The notes under the pieces are model-generated. The model saw only the letters and a program-made list of their open reading frames with translations. It made no database searches and was not told the DNA's origin. Below, piece after piece: positions 23,352-36,686 of a DNA stretch of 64,000 bases. Origin of the DNA: Nepenthes gracilis (lineage: Eukaryota; Streptophyta; Magnoliopsida; Caryophyllales; Nepenthaceae); the NCBI GenBank assembly GCA_033239525.1, contig BSYO01000038.1, forward strand, positions 4,355,556 to 4,419,555, in the 5' to 3' direction. The translations under genes and the position numbers were made by a program. Within the stretch, counting starts at the first letter, position 1. The number at the start of each line of letters is the position of its first letter.

Positions 23352-24284
23352 TATTGGGTATGCCAGTAATGGGCTCACCCAAGAAAAAGGAGCGACCCAA
23401 ATCCACAACGGCCCATTTATGCCTAGACGGTCATTATTGATCGGACGAAAGGCTAAGTGAGCCAGAAGAAGCCCAAGAGTAGGATGGATGACTTGTTTTT
23501 GAGACGATCAATAATTTTGCTTATCGGACGTAGAACTAGTTGACCGTCTGAAGGTTAGGCCTCAAGTGGGTTAAGCCTAATTTGGCCAACGTGACCATCC
23601 TCGACCAGCAACTGTCTTCTCCCGTGATTTCGCACTATTCACATAAGTCAATCTCAATTGTAACGGTTATCCTTCCTGAAGGAAAACGCTAGAATCCTCC
23701 TCCTGTCTACAATAAACCCTAACGGTTACAGAACCCAGAAAGAAAGCAATCAAGGCAACGACCGTTACTAATAAAGACCCAATGATAGAAAAGATAGCGA
23801 TTCCAAAAATAGAGTACGAGAATCAAGCCTTCCTACACAAGAAAGGCCACCTAGCACAACAACTATAAAAGACCATAGAGTCTTCACTCCAAGACACATT
23901 CTCATTTGCCTACAAAAAGCTCTCTATTGCAAAGTTCACACGCTTTTAGAATACGAACGCTCTCTCTCTCTTTGCCGTTACTTTCCCAGCTAACATAGTG
24001 CTTAGAACCAACGCTCCTCATGAGCCACCAAAGCCTATCTCAATGAGAGCACTCTTCCATCACAAATACTCTCTATATTCTCCTTCTATCATTTACTTTC
24101 ACCTTCTTAATTCGAAAGCTATTTGCTAACTTAAGCGTCGGAGTATTTTTGATGGGACAACCTCCCGCAGGCACCTAACATCTTGTTCGTAGTTGTAGTG
24201 TGTAGGATCCAGACTCAGTGGATGCAGCCAGACTCAAACGATCGACTTGACTCAAATCTGTTTGAAGTTTAGATCCAGAATGCA
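23352..24284 (+). repeat. 5' LTR of T2, with TATA box
   Basis: Starts TATTGGGTATGCC (aligned to TGACGGGGACGTC of T6, so the initial TG is mutated) and ends AATGCA before the PBS. TATAAAAG at 23864-23871 is the core promoter. The downstream block 'ACTTAAGCGTCGGAGT' (24131-24146) and 'GTGTGTAGGATCC' (about 24200) are shared with the T6, S3 and minus-strand LTRs. Confidence 0.8.
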
Positions 24285-24369
24285 TCATTAGCGCCTTCCG
24301 TGAAAACCTTAGAAAAAGCCAACCACTTTTCTCCACAATCTCTCTCAGTTTCACCTTTCATTAGTCAAA

Positions 24370-25915
24370 ATGGTGAACACTAGAATGCAAGTTAGCGGTC
24401 CCGCTAAAGACATGACCACACCCGACCGGGACCACTCTGCTAGTAACTTGGTTAACGGGGTGTTCAACGGAGTACCTGCTCAATTTTTTCAAAACCCGAT
24501 GGAATAGATGAGCAACATGAATCAAACGCTTCGGATACTCTAGGCCCGCCGGAAAAATACAAAGTAGGTGGCTCTAGCCACAGCGGTCCTTGCTCCGGCC
24601 TCCATGGGAGGAGGCTAGAAGAAAGAGAAACCATCCAAGAAGGCCAGGAGGCCGAGCAACACTCAAGCTCCAGAGGCCTCACGCGCCCAAAGCTGTTTAA
24701 GGCTTGAAGAACATTTGGGCAGTAGGATTCCGAAAGAGAGTCCGAATGAAAGAATCCTCTGTACTCTCTGGTGAAGGCCAAGCATCAGGCTTAGGTGGGA
24801 GCCTTTAGGATCATTGGTTCCACTGATGGCTGTAGCCGGGCGGCTACCGCCACACTAGAGAAAGGACGGAGTTGAGAACCTACCTCAACTCCAAAAGAAC
24901 TGGCGACGCTGCCCACACAGATTCGAGGGTGGAGAAGATCTTGAAATGCATGTTCAAGGATGGCGAACACACCATGGATCTTGACAGATCTCCCTTCACA
25001 GTGCAAATCTTGAACCGTCCCATACCAGCCAAGTTCAAGATGCTAACTCTTGACTCTTATGATGAGAATGCTGATTCCATGGATCACCTCGATCATTTTC
25101 GCACCCATTTGAGCCTACAATGGTTGGAGGACGCAGCCACATGTCACTGCTTCCCTCTTACACTGAAGGGAGACGCCCACATTTGCTTCCACTGTCTCCC
25201 ATCAGATTCGATCCGGAGCTTTCGAGAGCTCACTGATCTCTTCTTGGCTCAATACGCTTCCAGCCGTTGAGAAGAAAAGTAGCCGTGGTATCTCTCCCAC
25301 ATTAAGCAAAAGCAGGGAGAGAATTCGAAGAACTTCCTGAATCGTTTCGTGGCAGAAGCTAGAAGGATTTTCAGGCTCACGGAGGAGATGAAGTTAGGCA
25401 ATTTCATCTCTACCTTAACGCGCGGGGACCTCTTTAAGCACTTGGCGCATAAGAATCCGCAGACCTTTTAAGAGGTGGAATCTATTACCAGGGTCTACGC
25501 AATAGTCGAAAAGGCCAACAAGGCTAAGTGTCCCGAAAGGACCGAACAACCTCACTCTTTCCCAATTTAGGAAAGAGCAAGCACAATGGCAGCAATCACT
25601 CCCGCAGGAAGTAGTATTGGATCGGAGAGAACCAAAACGAAGGCATTATGGGCCGATTAACCTGACGCCTCTAACCGACACGCGCTCTAACATCCTTATG
25701 TAGATCTGTGGGGTAAAGTTCTTTAAATGGCCAAAACTATTTAAGAAAGTAGAGGGAGGAAATACAGCCAAATACTATGATTTTTATCGATCTCTCAGAC
25801 ACTCTATGGAAGATTACAAGACATTTCATCCAAAGATTAATGTGCTCATCCGGAGGAGCCACCTCACCAGGTTCGTCAGGAACCCTGGATAGAGCTCTTG
25901 CACCTCCGGTGGGGA
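24370..25915 (+). pseudogene. gag: Tat gag of T2
   Basis: Starts with MVNT at 24370. A low-complexity basic region is followed by the retrotransposon gag domain (24960-25265: LDSYDENADSMDHLDHFRTH, then the ICFHCLPSDSI and LFLAQYASS blocks). The downstream part (about 25300-25580) has the EMKLGNFISTLTRGDLFKHL block typical of this family. A non-canonical 'YDFYRSLRHSMEDYKT' segment stands where T5 has a His/Cys-containing one (about 25775-25820). Stops include TAG at 25279, where T5 has CAG (EEKQ). T6 carries the same TAG. Confidence 0.8.
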
Positions 25916-28900
25916 CAAACTAAAGACTTCACAGCCTCAAAATCAGGTCACGGTTGGAGTGGTTAATATGATTACAACCCGATCGGTTAAGACCCCAGCA
26001 GATCACAAGGAGCAGCGGACTGGGTGAAAGAAGTAGCGTATAGAAGACAACGTCATTAGCTTTAGTGATAATAACATAAAACATGTAATCTCTCCCCCAT
26101 GCAGATCCCATTGTTGTATCTGCACTCCTTTCAAACGGTAACGTCGACTACCAACTGAAGCAAATCTTCATTGATAATGGAAGTTTCCGTGATTTGCTTT
26201 ACCTTGATACGTTTTTTAAACTTGATTTTAAAAATAGTCGGTTGAAACCTATCGAAGGCCTGCTTTGTAGCCTTGACAACGAACTAGTGGCCATCCAATG
26301 AGTAATCCAGTTGGTGGTCACCCTGGACGTGTACCAAAAAACGACGAGTCATACACTTACCTTTTTGGTCGTTGACTTGCCCTCCGTGTATAACACTATA
26401 CTAGGCTGCCCGTGCCTCATAGCATTCGGAGCTATCACGTTAACAGCTCACTAGAAGATGAAGTTCCTGACCGCCTGAGGAATCGAAAAAGTGCTGGGTG
26501 ACCAAGTCATTGAGTAGACATGTTACATGTCCCAGATCGCATCGAGTGGCAGCACCAAGATGGTAGGAGAACTTGACCATCGAGACAAAGAAACTCTACA
26601 ACAAGCACAGTCTGGTGAGACTACCGATCTAATCTCACTGAATCCGGAGGACTCGAGAAGTGCGTGCACACTCACCGGAAGATTGTGCGACGAGTTGATA
26701 GTGTTCCTATGACAGAATGCTAACGTCTTCACATGGACTCCCGTTGACATGCCTGGGATTATGGCCGGAGTAATGATCCACAAGTTGAGCCTCGATCCCG
26801 ATCACAAGCCCATTAGGTAAAAGTGGAGGAACCACTCCGTGGAGAAACTCATCATCATTTGGGAGAAAGTGAAGAAGCAGCTGGATGTCGGCTTCATTAG
26901 AGAAGTCTAGTATTCGGATTAGCTCTCCAACATCATCCTAGTAAAGAAAAGCAACGGAAAATGACGAATGTGCATCGATTTCACCGACGTTAACAAAGCT
27001 TACCCAAAGAATAACTTCCTTTTACCTAATATCAACCTTTTGGTGGACTCAATATCTGGACATAAGCTATTGAGTTTCATGGACACATACTCGGGCTACA
27101 ATCAGATCCAGACGAGCCCAGAGGACGGGAGCGCACCTCGTTCATGACAGATCAAGGTACCTACTACTATTTGGTCATACCATTTGGTCTGAAGAACGCG
27201 GGTACTACTTATCAGAGGTTTATGAATAAGATGTTCGAGAAGCAAATTGACCGCAATATTGTGGTGTTTGTCGACGAGATGCTCATCAAAAGAAAGACCA
27301 CAAATGACCATATTAGCGATATGGCCATGTCCTTCGAGTTACTCCACACGCACCAAATAAAGTTAAATCCTTCAAAGTGCGTCTTCGTAGTGTCCTCGGG
27401 AAAGCTCTTGGATTTCATCGTCTTTCAACGAGGGATCGAGATAAACCCAGAGAAGATCAAGGCCCTCATGGACATGACTCCACCGCGGAGTGTCAAAAGT
27501 GTCCAGAGGCTAACCGGATGACTGGTAGCCTTGTCCGCTTCTTGGCCAAGTTGGGGGACAAGTACTAACCTTTCTTCAAGGCTCTAAGGGGGCAAAAGCA
27601 AACAGATTCCAATGGACTGTAGAATACCAAGCAACTTTTGGTGAATTGAAGTAGTACCTAGCTAGTCCGCCATTGTTGACGTCACCTAAGAACGGGAGAA
27701 GAGCTGTACTTCTACCTAGCATTGTCAGAGGTGGCTCTCAGCTCTGTCTTCAAACGCCAAGACTCCGACTCTGAGCGACCAGTCTACTATGTGAGTAAGA
27801 CGTTGACCGGTACAGAGATGCGCTACCCATGCTCAGAGAAGCTAGCATTGGCACTTGTCTTCTCCGCTCGAAAATTGAGACCTTATTTCCAAGCTCATCG
27901 TGTAGTCGTCTTGACTGACCAGCCGTTACAGAGCATACTACAAAACCCGATATTTTTAAACGGTTGGTTAAGTGGGCTATCGAGTTAGGAAAGTTTGATA
28001 TTGAATTTCAGCCTATACCTACCATCAAAGGGTAGGCTCTGGCCAATATCATCATCGAGATTACGACACCAACTCCTGATGAATAGCCCACTTAGTGCGC
28101 AGGCCTACACGGGAAGAGCTAGAATGGGTTTTCAACGTAGATGGATCGTCTACGAACTCAAGTAGCGGTGTCGAGGTGGTCCTAAGAAACCCAAATGGGT
28201 CTGAGGTGAAGTACTTCTTCAAACTCGACTTTTCGGCCACCAACAACGTTGCCGAGAATGAAGCCCTATTAGCCGGACTAAGACTAGCAAAAGAGTGTCC
28301 TGCCAAATGACTGACCGTCTACAGCAACTCTGATCTGATCATTAACCAGGTAAATGGGAGCTTTGAGGTGTGCAACCCTCACTTAGCCAAATACTTGGTT
28401 AAGACGAAGGACGCAATTCAGAGATTTGATAAGCTGGACCTAGTTCACGTCCCCAGAACTAAAAATTGGAAGGCCGATCAATTTGCCAGGGTAGTGGCGT
28501 CCGAAAACCCAGAGCAGTGTTCAATGGACATGCAGGATGTCTTGAGCACTCCTAGCATGGAGGAACAAGAAGCAATGCAAATCTCCAACACAGAAAGCTG
28601 AGTGATGCTTTACCAAAGATACCTGGCGGACAGAGTACTACTAGACACCGTGAATGAAGCTAAGCGGATCAAGAAGACGGCTGGCTGGTATACCATAGTC
28701 GATGGATGGCTGTATCGCCGCGACTACTCAACTCTGTACCTCCGTGCTTAACTCCTAAGGAGGCAAACTACGCCTTGAGCGAAGTCCACCTTGAGATCTG
28801 TGGATTGCATATCGGTGACAAAAACCTAGTGTTTAAGACCATGCGCCAGGGATATTACCGACCGATAATGAAGAAGGACGCTCTCGACTTCGTGAAGAAG

Positions 28901-29831
28901 TGCAAAAATTACCAACTCTACGGTAATCTTCACCATCAACCACCCCCTGAGTTGAGATCTCCTCAAGCTCATGGGCCTTTTGCGCAATGGGGGCTCGATA
29001 TTTTTGGCCCATTTTCTATTGCGATTGGGCAAAAGAAGTTCATCATCACGGGCATCGACTACTTCACCAAGTGGGTCAAAACTGCCCCACTAGCCAAGAT
29101 CACAAAGCACAATGCCTTAGAGTTCGTCTGCCAGAGAATAGTCATCAGATTTGGCATTTTTGAGGTCATCGTGACTGACAACGAAACTTAATTTTTTAAA
29201 AAATGCTTTACCAAGTATTGTACAAACTTGGGTATCAGATTGGCCCACACTTAGTGGCACACCTGCAAGCCAACGGATAGGTGGAAGTCATACACCGCAT
29301 ACTACTCCACGGTCTAAAGACCAAGCTGGAGGACACAGTGGACTCCTGGATCGATGAGCTACCCTTAGTCCTATGGTTTTATACGGACGACTAAAAAGGA
29401 ATCGACTCGTGAGACACCCTTTAGTCTCTGCTATAGGACTGAAGCAGTAATTTCGATTGAGATTGGGGTTCCAATTCTTAAGGTTGAGTCCTTCAACCCA
29501 CAAGATAACTTTCTAGAAAATTTGAAAACACCTAAACTTGTTGGAGGAAGCCCGCGACGCTGCTAAAATACGGACAGCAGCCTACCAATAATGAGTCACT
29601 CACTATTACGACAAGAAGGTAAAAGCGTGGCAATTCAAAGTTGGGGACTTGGTCTTATGAAGCATCAAGATTATGGGCAAGACTGCCAACCGGAATTAAC
29701 TTTTCCCAAATTGAGAAGGCTCTTTTCTAATCTCAGCTGTTTTGCGGAATAGAGTATATAAACTCCGAACCCAGAATGGCAAATTAGTTTCACGGACGTG
29801 GAACGCGATCCACCTCAAGCACTATTTCTAG
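25916..29831 (+). pseudogene. pol: Tat pol of T2: protease, RT, dual RNase H, integrase
   Basis: The protease has an active-site region FIDNGS (about 26170) and ends at EKVLGDQV (about 26505). RT begins near 26800 and has RMCIDFTDVNKAYPK (26968-27005), FMDTYSGYNQI (27078-27107) and the catalytic box at 27264-27284, which reads V-F-V-D-E-M-L. The second aspartate is therefore glutamate. The Tat-type RNase H has FNVDGSSTNSSSG (28130-28168) and NNVAENEA. Integrase follows, with the zinc finger changed from CxxC to CKNY (28900-28912), the GLDIFGP start of the DDE core (about 28992), VTDN (29173) and a C-terminal TRETPFSLCY block. It stops at 29829-29831. Frameshifts and stops are frequent. Confidence 0.85.
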
Positions 29832-29989
29832 TAAGGGCACGGGTATGTCGTCCATTCTTGTAATTGTACATAATGTTTATTATTAGTAAAAGAACATTTT
29901 TTTATTGCATTGTGTCGTCTCTTCTTTTTTTCTCTATTTCATATGCATGTGTGTCTGTTTGTAGGGTTATACAACCTAAACTGTCCCTA

Positions 29990-30190
29990 AGTTAGGCGGG
30001 TTTTTACACCCTCGTAACTAAATCCTGATCATCCAAGCGGCTCATAAGTGGTCGTAAATAAACCATGGTCATCCAGGCAGCCCATAAATGGTCGTAATTA
30101 AACTCATGTCATCCAGGCGGCCTATTAACGATCAAATTAAACATTGGTCATCCAAATGGCCCATTCACGGTCAAAATCTTAAGGAGCTTA
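29990..30190. repeat. Minisatellite of about 40 bp between pol and aORF (T2)
   Basis: About five units of 39 to 41 bp built on 'GGTCATCCAGGCGGCCCATAAATGGTC'-like sequence (consensus only, units vary). It is homologous to the arrays of T1 and T5 at the same position. Confidence 0.75.
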
Positions 30191-30647
30191 AACAGCACAC
30201 GTGACAACCTCCTACACAAGGAGATAGTATGGTCAGTCAACAACGGTCGACAAGAGCAAAAGCACTCCGTCCAAAAGCTGGCCGACTAAGTTAAATTTGG
30301 GTAGTGCCACCAAGCCTCTACTCACATACGAGTGAAAACAGGCTTGAGCCGACATCAAGATTTACCTTGATGTCCTCTCTAGGACTTAAGTCCATCAAAG
30401 AGTGCCACAAACGTCTTAAGGAAGGCAGATGGCCAAGTGGCATGCAATGCACCACGTCGGCTGCACAACGCAACGACAAGTAATTGAAAAATGACAACAA
30501 AGGTAAAGACACAGAACAAAAGTAAAACGCTGATTTTATTGATTGAATCTATACAATTACAACAATTTTAAAAAGTAAAAAGTATAAACTTTACGGAGGT
30601 GCAGAGCTCCCAATAAGAGGGGGTGGCTGCCCCTGACCACTCCGAGA

Positions 30648-31230
30648 CTATTCCACGAAGCTCTCACGACTCTGGGCAGAACGGTTCGATAGGTCAAAAT
30701 ATTCTACTGGAAAGCTGAGGTCAACCAACCATGCAATGCGTCGGCAAATGTTGACACCTTCCCACAACCGTGCCACTAGCATATCGGAGACCACATGGGA
30801 ATGTATAAGAATAGTCAACTCATTTTCCAGTGATGTCATCTATCACGCGAGTCAGTCAATGCGCCTTACCGCCTGGTCGGTTTCTTCTCTCAGTAGGACG
30901 TTTTCCTCTTTCAATCTGTCATTCTCCTCTTTTAGACTTGACAGCACAACTTCTCTCAGCCGGACGTTCTTCTCTTTTAATCTGGCATTTTCCTCCTTCA
31001 AACATGATAGCACTGATTGGAGAGCAGCTGTATTCTCTTAGTGCTCCGCGCTCAGTAACTCCATCTCCTTATCCCAGTCAGAGATCCCCAGATCCCGCTG
31101 GTGTAGTCCCTTGATAACTACACTTGTAATTTTCTCCCCCTATAAAATCGCTAAGTATCAGTAGCGAAGAGAAAAAGGAGAAGGAAAATTGTGAATGTTT
31201 ACCTGTCAGACTTTGTGCATCGGCCTCGCT
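30648..31230 (-). pseudogene. Accessory antisense ORF of T2: end of exon 1, intron, exon 2
   Basis: On the minus strand, exon 2 runs from 31109 down to the stop near 30648 and encodes a long coiled coil with repeated 'LKEEN' heptads, then the conserved C-terminal block WEGVNICRRIAWLVDLSFPVEY. A 93-bp intron (31202-31110) starts GTAAAC and ends CAAG, at the same place as in T4 and T5. Only a few codons of exon 1 remain (31203-31230), because sequence shared with the long LTR begins there. AATAAA follows the stop on the minus strand at about 30535-30540, and T5 has its own poly(A) signal at a comparable position. A TAG and a frameshift break the coiled coil. Confidence 0.65.
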
Positions 31231-31430
31231 GGCTTCTCCTTCGTGTGGCTCCTTCCCCTGCGTGGCTATTCGCGCAAGCAGCCGCCTCACCTACAACCAT
31301 CGCCACCTTGCCCGCATGCTGCTATCGCCTGACAGGCGTCACTGGCCGTCGCAAGCCTCCCTCTTCCCCCTGCAAAACCCTCCACCATGCCGCTTAATGA
31401 AACCTTAACCTCCATTCAACTTGATGCCCA
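31231..31430 (-). repeat. 200-bp fragment shared with the long LTR
   Basis: Matches 36200-36400 at roughly 80 percent by eye in the same orientation, from the 'AACCTTAACCTCC' side through 'CACCATGCCGCTTAATGAAA' to 'CTTCTCCTTCG'. The match is lost on both sides. It may be the surviving piece of the left LTR of the element at 31231-36686. Alternatively it may be a separately captured sequence. Confidence 0.5.
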
Positions 31431-34388
31431 AAATTCTCTAATCGAGTTTGACTAAGGTTTCAGTATAAACCTCTAATCGCAATCAAACCTCAAAGTTGAA
31501 ATACCTTATATTCTAATTAGTCCGTTGGTATGTTGACAAATTGACATATCACTAGAACATATGATCCAAATCAATAATGAATAGGCAACTTATCAGCCAA
31601 TTAACAATTTCCTATATTGCAAACATGATCATTCACTTTAAGCCTCAATCATATCCTAATACGTAGGGAAGTTGCAAGCCCACACACACTTTCACCATTT
31701 CGATTAATCATTTATTTTTATACTAAAGATCTTCTTACAACTTGCATCCATGATTCCTATAGAACATCTAGGTTACGTGACAGCTATAGGCCTAAGAAAA
31801 TCCAAAAATAACAATATAACTAAGGCAAGGTCCTTAAATTTCGGATTACGATTAACTTAGGAGATACAATTGAGACGATTACTCAATAATTCGGCACAAC
31901 CTCAAATTTCCACCTAAGCCTTAAAACCTAAATACTCAGTAAACTAATTATCTCATTGACACACCAAAGAACTATCCTATTTGACCTGCACACATTATCT
32001 AAATTTGTAATAAATGGACCGTCCTCGAAAGCTAATCTACAATTATTCAAACACCTAAAATTCTTACTGTTCTCACAACCCCGAAGCAAAACCACGATGA
32101 CTTTTCATCTCATAATTTCATAACTCTAATACTTCGAATACGATTCTGTCTCCCAAATTAAGAATACGACATCTCATTTCCTAAGTATTAGCACCTACTC
32201 ACGATTTACCTTTCGCATCTCCTACGAACTATCAAAAGTATATTAAGTCTAAAGACTCCCTACGTCAATTATCAGCACTAAGGCCCGCTTTCCTTAAAAA
32301 CTGTGAGGTTCATCTTCACAATGTCTTAAACAGGTTCACCCGCTAGAAATTATAACTATTCAGACTCCTAAAATCATTAGACTATGACTAACTCCAAAAG
32401 CAACACCTATAAGTTCTCAAAAGAGAGACTTCATTTCCTAACTCCAACCCACGGGTGGAGCAACTCGATCATGGACTTCTCCCCCCACTTAGCCAAGGGC
32501 AAACACCCATGTATATTACAGGAAAAATATAGTCCTAAATCTCCCTCAAAAGCACCACATTCTAATATAATATACTTGATTCATCAGGGACCAACCCAAA
32601 CGACACGGTCGACAACCTACCATTCAATCCTTGAAGGTTTTTTCCACATATCTTACTTTGACGGATACCGATCACTTCTAAGTCAACGCTCCGCGAACAT
32701 TGCAAATCCTTGAGGGACACCTAACGACTATCTTATCGGATTCAACTACACCTGAAAACTGCGCACCCCTGCTACATCAATCAATCTTTCCTAATCCAAG
32801 ACACGGTCCTTAAAAAAGGCTCACATACCCCCATGGTTCCTTGAATTCATCGATGAGGCATCACAATGTAGATCCAAATATGGCTGAAAGATCCAACCTA
32901 TAAAATTTATAGATATGCTAATGAATCTTCAACCTAGATAGCATTATCAAACTTGTAATGACCGTGTCTTAATCCAAAAATGCTGCCATTGGTACAATTT
33001 TTAATTATCCACAATCAACAATGTTATAGATATAGATCAATCTTAGAAATCACCAAACCCTTGAAATAAATCAAATAATCCACCTATCCATTCACTATAC
33101 CGCTTATCAAACCATCTACCTTCCGAGCAACCAAATTCTCAGTTATCTTCAAACGACCTCATCAGTTCATCTTATCTATTCTAGATGTTCTAAAACATCC
33201 CACCACGGGCATCTAACCAGTACTTCCTTGATCCCATACGGGAATCCTTGAAAGTGACAATCTCCACATAACCTCGAATTTCTAATTAAAAGGTAAATTA
33301 GCCCAATCCTTTCCTTTAAGAAACACCCTCAATTACTTCACAACCCAAACTCTTTGGTGACCACAAGATGATTTTCCATATGTGGTCTCATACTCGATTA
33401 ACTTAGCACCAAATCTTGCTAGGTAACTTGCAGACAAAATGAAACTAATTTCATCGACACTCGATCAACTATGCCTCACATTCAAAATTTCACAATTTGA
33501 TGTTAAGAATCATATCCTACTGCCATAGTCCACACTAGCATAGTGGCTCACCAACCAAATTATCCTTAATATCATAACAAACCTTAGCGCCACAAGGCAA
33601 TCAGTTTATCCCAACCAACCATATCTACTTTCCCAAGGAAAAGTCACAGAACTTGATACAACTAACACAAGTCTATGATCCTTAAATAAATGAATAGACT
33701 TAGGAACATCAATAAAACATAAATTTTGGATCCATATCTAAACCTCTATAGAATCTAATCTACCCAAAAGTTTAGGCACTTAAGTATCTCCAAATCGACA
33801 TTCTCAGATTCACTAACACCAGAAATCGACTCTGAGTTATCCCGACCTCAAGCTGTCGATTCCACCTTATCCGTCTCACTAGGCATGTTCTTCAAACATC
33901 ACCGTTCCTAGTCCTCAAAAGATTAACCTGAGATAACCCTTAAGGCATCCCCCTACAGCTTCTCCATCACGTGGTTGACTACTTCCACGTGTCGACCTTC
34001 ATTTAGGCGGTAGGATTAGTTGCTAACACTCTTTCTGAAACAAATGAATGATATAAGTTAGATCACAACTTGGCTCAAATTTTTAACTAAGATACTAACC
34101 ACTAGGCAGTTAGACATAACTAACAGATCCTAATGTAGTCCTAATCTAAGAGAAATACTGTAGTTTGATTGAGACATTAACTAGGACACCATAATCAGAC
34201 AATTACTCCTAACTACCGATCCTGACTTAGTTCTAACCTAAGTCATTAAAACTAGGATAATTAGAACTATCCGGTCTACTTAATCATTGAACGCTTTTAT
34301 CTACTTAAACAATCTATCTTACTCTAACCTAAATTTTTATATAAGATTCAAATAAAATCTAAGGTATCTCTTTATCCGATAACAACTA
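31431..34388 (-). mobile_element. Non-coding internal region of the long-LTR element
   Basis: About 3 kb without recognisable gag or pol in any frame. Only short random open stretches occur (the longest is about 109 codons at 32384-32713 and matches nothing). On the minus strand it begins right after the LTR with a sequence reminiscent of a tRNA-Met PBS (TTGTTATCGGATA). This organisation resembles a large retrotransposon derivative (LARD), a non-autonomous element moved by another family's enzymes. The internal region could also be a very decayed coding region. Confidence 0.5.
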
Positions 34389-36429
34389 TGACAGATCGTA
34401 AATTTTGTCAAAAATTTGGCAGAATTTTGTCTGTAAAACGAACCTTTGCCAAATATTAAACCTGTATAAAATCTTGTACAACAATACGACACAGATACAA
34501 CACATCACAAGATCCCAACTTGACACAATTTCATAACGTGTGGCGTCAGCATCATAACTCCGTATACAACGTCGGTCCAGGAAAGATGCCAACTAGGTAA
34601 CCAATTACATCCATAAAAAAAATTCCTCCGAAAGATATTACAACCATAAATATACAATGAAAACTAAACTATACATTCGTCATCGTTATCACATACATAA
34701 ATATCTATAAGTATCAAAATAAATTATACAGGTTTTTCGTCCATACAAAATTACACAGCTAAGTCTCTAAAAGCTTCTTGATCGGTATCAGCTGCCTATC
34801 CTACTCTTACTGCCTACCTGAACTCGTCGGATATAAGTGCATGCTCATTTAGAATGAAAGAAAAAGTAAGTGTGAGCTAACAATTTAAAAAGTACATCAT
34901 AACAAATAATTAACAATATGCATATTCAAATGAAACATGAAACAAGGCGGAAGCAATATGATAAGAAACTTAAAGATATGAAATATAATTCTATGCACTT
35001 TTCATGATTTACAATAATCTTTGCGGATTATGGTCAATAAGCCTTATTAACTTAATGTTCGGGAGAATGAGAAAAATATCATGATACTCCACATAATTTA
35101 AGGTTGTGAACTCTTATTAGTCAACCTAGAGGAGGGGCCATCCATATAATGCCTGTAGGCAAACCGAATACCACGTGGCATAACAGTGTACCTATCACCC
35201 GGTATACAGGGCCAATAAAATACTGCCCTAACCTTCTGCGGTCCAGAGGTAGTCCTCATTCTTCCGCAGTAATATCCTAATACTTGCCAAGAGTATTACC
35301 TGTCACAATACGCGGTCAGGATAATCCTTGAGTCTCTACTGTAAAACTAATGACAGGCCAATGGATATTACCCTTCATAACATAATTTTGTGATCTTAAT
35401 TTCATGATTTATTATTCATTTGAGGGAAAGTCCACCATAATTCATTCACAATATCTCTATTTGGGAGAACAATTCAATCACATAACACATTGTGAATTTT
35501 TCTCTAAATGGTTGTACGATTTTTATCTTTCTTTCGAATTAAAGTCTTTTCACGATTCAATTTGGATGCATGAATATCTTAATGTATAGGAAAGATTAGA
35601 ATTTCTTACCACCGGGAGACAATTATCACTTTAGAGATCTCCAGACCATATTTCCTTCACAACGGAACACAAATATAATTTTTCAAAGCTTACAATTAAA
35701 CATATATAATTAGACATAATTTACATAACAATTAATTATGATGGAAACATGTAAAATTCTTATTTTGCCTTCGGTGAATAGTAATAGTATTGGTTTAGAG
35801 CATCCGAATGTGCCGAATGGATCAATTTTTGAGAAATCAGGCACCCAACCGAAATATGTACATAATTAGGATATGGATAATACACAACTAAGGGAAAAAT
35901 AAGTATAGGATCCGAAATGGGGAGGGAAACCCAAGCCGGGCGCGGGTTAGGGTTTTATGGAGCCAAACCGGGCAAATCGGCAAAAAATTGGGTATCAAAC
36001 CGTAAATAAATTATACTAGGGTTATGGGTTCCACATTTTTTATGATTTGAATGGATATTAGAATGAAAATAACCGAGAGAAAATGAGTAAAAATTGAAAG
36101 AGAGGAAAAAGATGAATGAGTACACTTGTCTCGACCCGGTCTACAACTTTTCCAACTAACTCGAAGTCGGAATCAGATCCGAAAGCCTCTATTTCCTCCT
36201 CTTCTCCTTCGCGTGGCACCTTCCCTTGCGTGGCCCTCCGCACGCGCAGCACCTCACCCACAGCCACTGCCGCCTTGCCTACGTGCCGTTGTTGCTTGAC
36301 AGTCGTCACCGACCACCCCATGCAGCTCTCTTCCCCAGACATAACCCTCCACCGTGCCGCTCAACAAACCCTAACCTCCCTCTCTCACTCCCCAAGCGCC
36401 CTCTGCTCTTCGTTTTTCCTTCTGCTTCA

Positions 36430-36499
<70 letters not shown>

Positions 36500-36686
36500 T
36501 GTTTTCTTTATTCTAAAACCTAAATCGATACTCAGATAACTAAACGGACACATTTCAGGCACTAGCCCAAAATTTTAAATATTTTTTAAAATTTTATAAT
36601 ATTTAATTAATTTTTATAATACCCAAATTAGCCAAAATAAACAAATAAACCTAATTAAATAAGATAAAAATATTTGGGATATTACA
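34389..36686 (-). repeat. Long LTR (2.3 kb) of the non-coding element
   Basis: On the minus strand it starts TGTAATATCCC at 36686 and ends TCTGTCA at 34389, with internal sequence following. The last 1.24 kb is duplicated at 1-1243. Features inside are an ATT microsatellite (36430-36499) and a GC-rich block (36130-36340) with an open frame of 94 codons on the minus strand. That block is shared with 31231-31430. TGTAATATCCC at the start is usual for Tekay/Del-like chromovirus LTRs, but assignment needs a protein region, which is lacking. Confidence 0.65.
36430..36499. repeat. (ATT)n microsatellite, about 23 units
   Basis: Uninterrupted ATT trinucleotide run of about 70 bases inside the long LTR. 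Open frames of poly-Tyr, poly-Ile or poly-Asn through it are artefacts of the repeat. Confidence 0.95.

Larger units (their letters stand above)
23352..31230 (+). mobile_element. Ty3/gypsy Tat-lineage retrotransposon copy T2
   Basis: Plus-strand order: 5' LTR (23352-24284), PBS (24285-24300), gag from 24370, protease, RT, RNase H, integrase to 29831, the 40-bp array at 29990-30190, and the opposite-strand accessory gene at 30648-31230. It is then broken by the long-LTR element. No 3' LTR in the right orientation was found. It lies just downstream of the truncated RABA1 gene. Confidence 0.85.

Noticed and set aside
32384..32713. 109-codon open frame in the non-coding LTR element
   Set aside because: No similarity to gag, pol or a host domain. 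Length is within chance expectation for a 3-kb region.
36226..36523. Open frames with poly-Tyr or poly-Ile ends
   Set aside because: They run through the (ATT)n microsatellite. The repeat has no stop in these frames, so they are artefacts.
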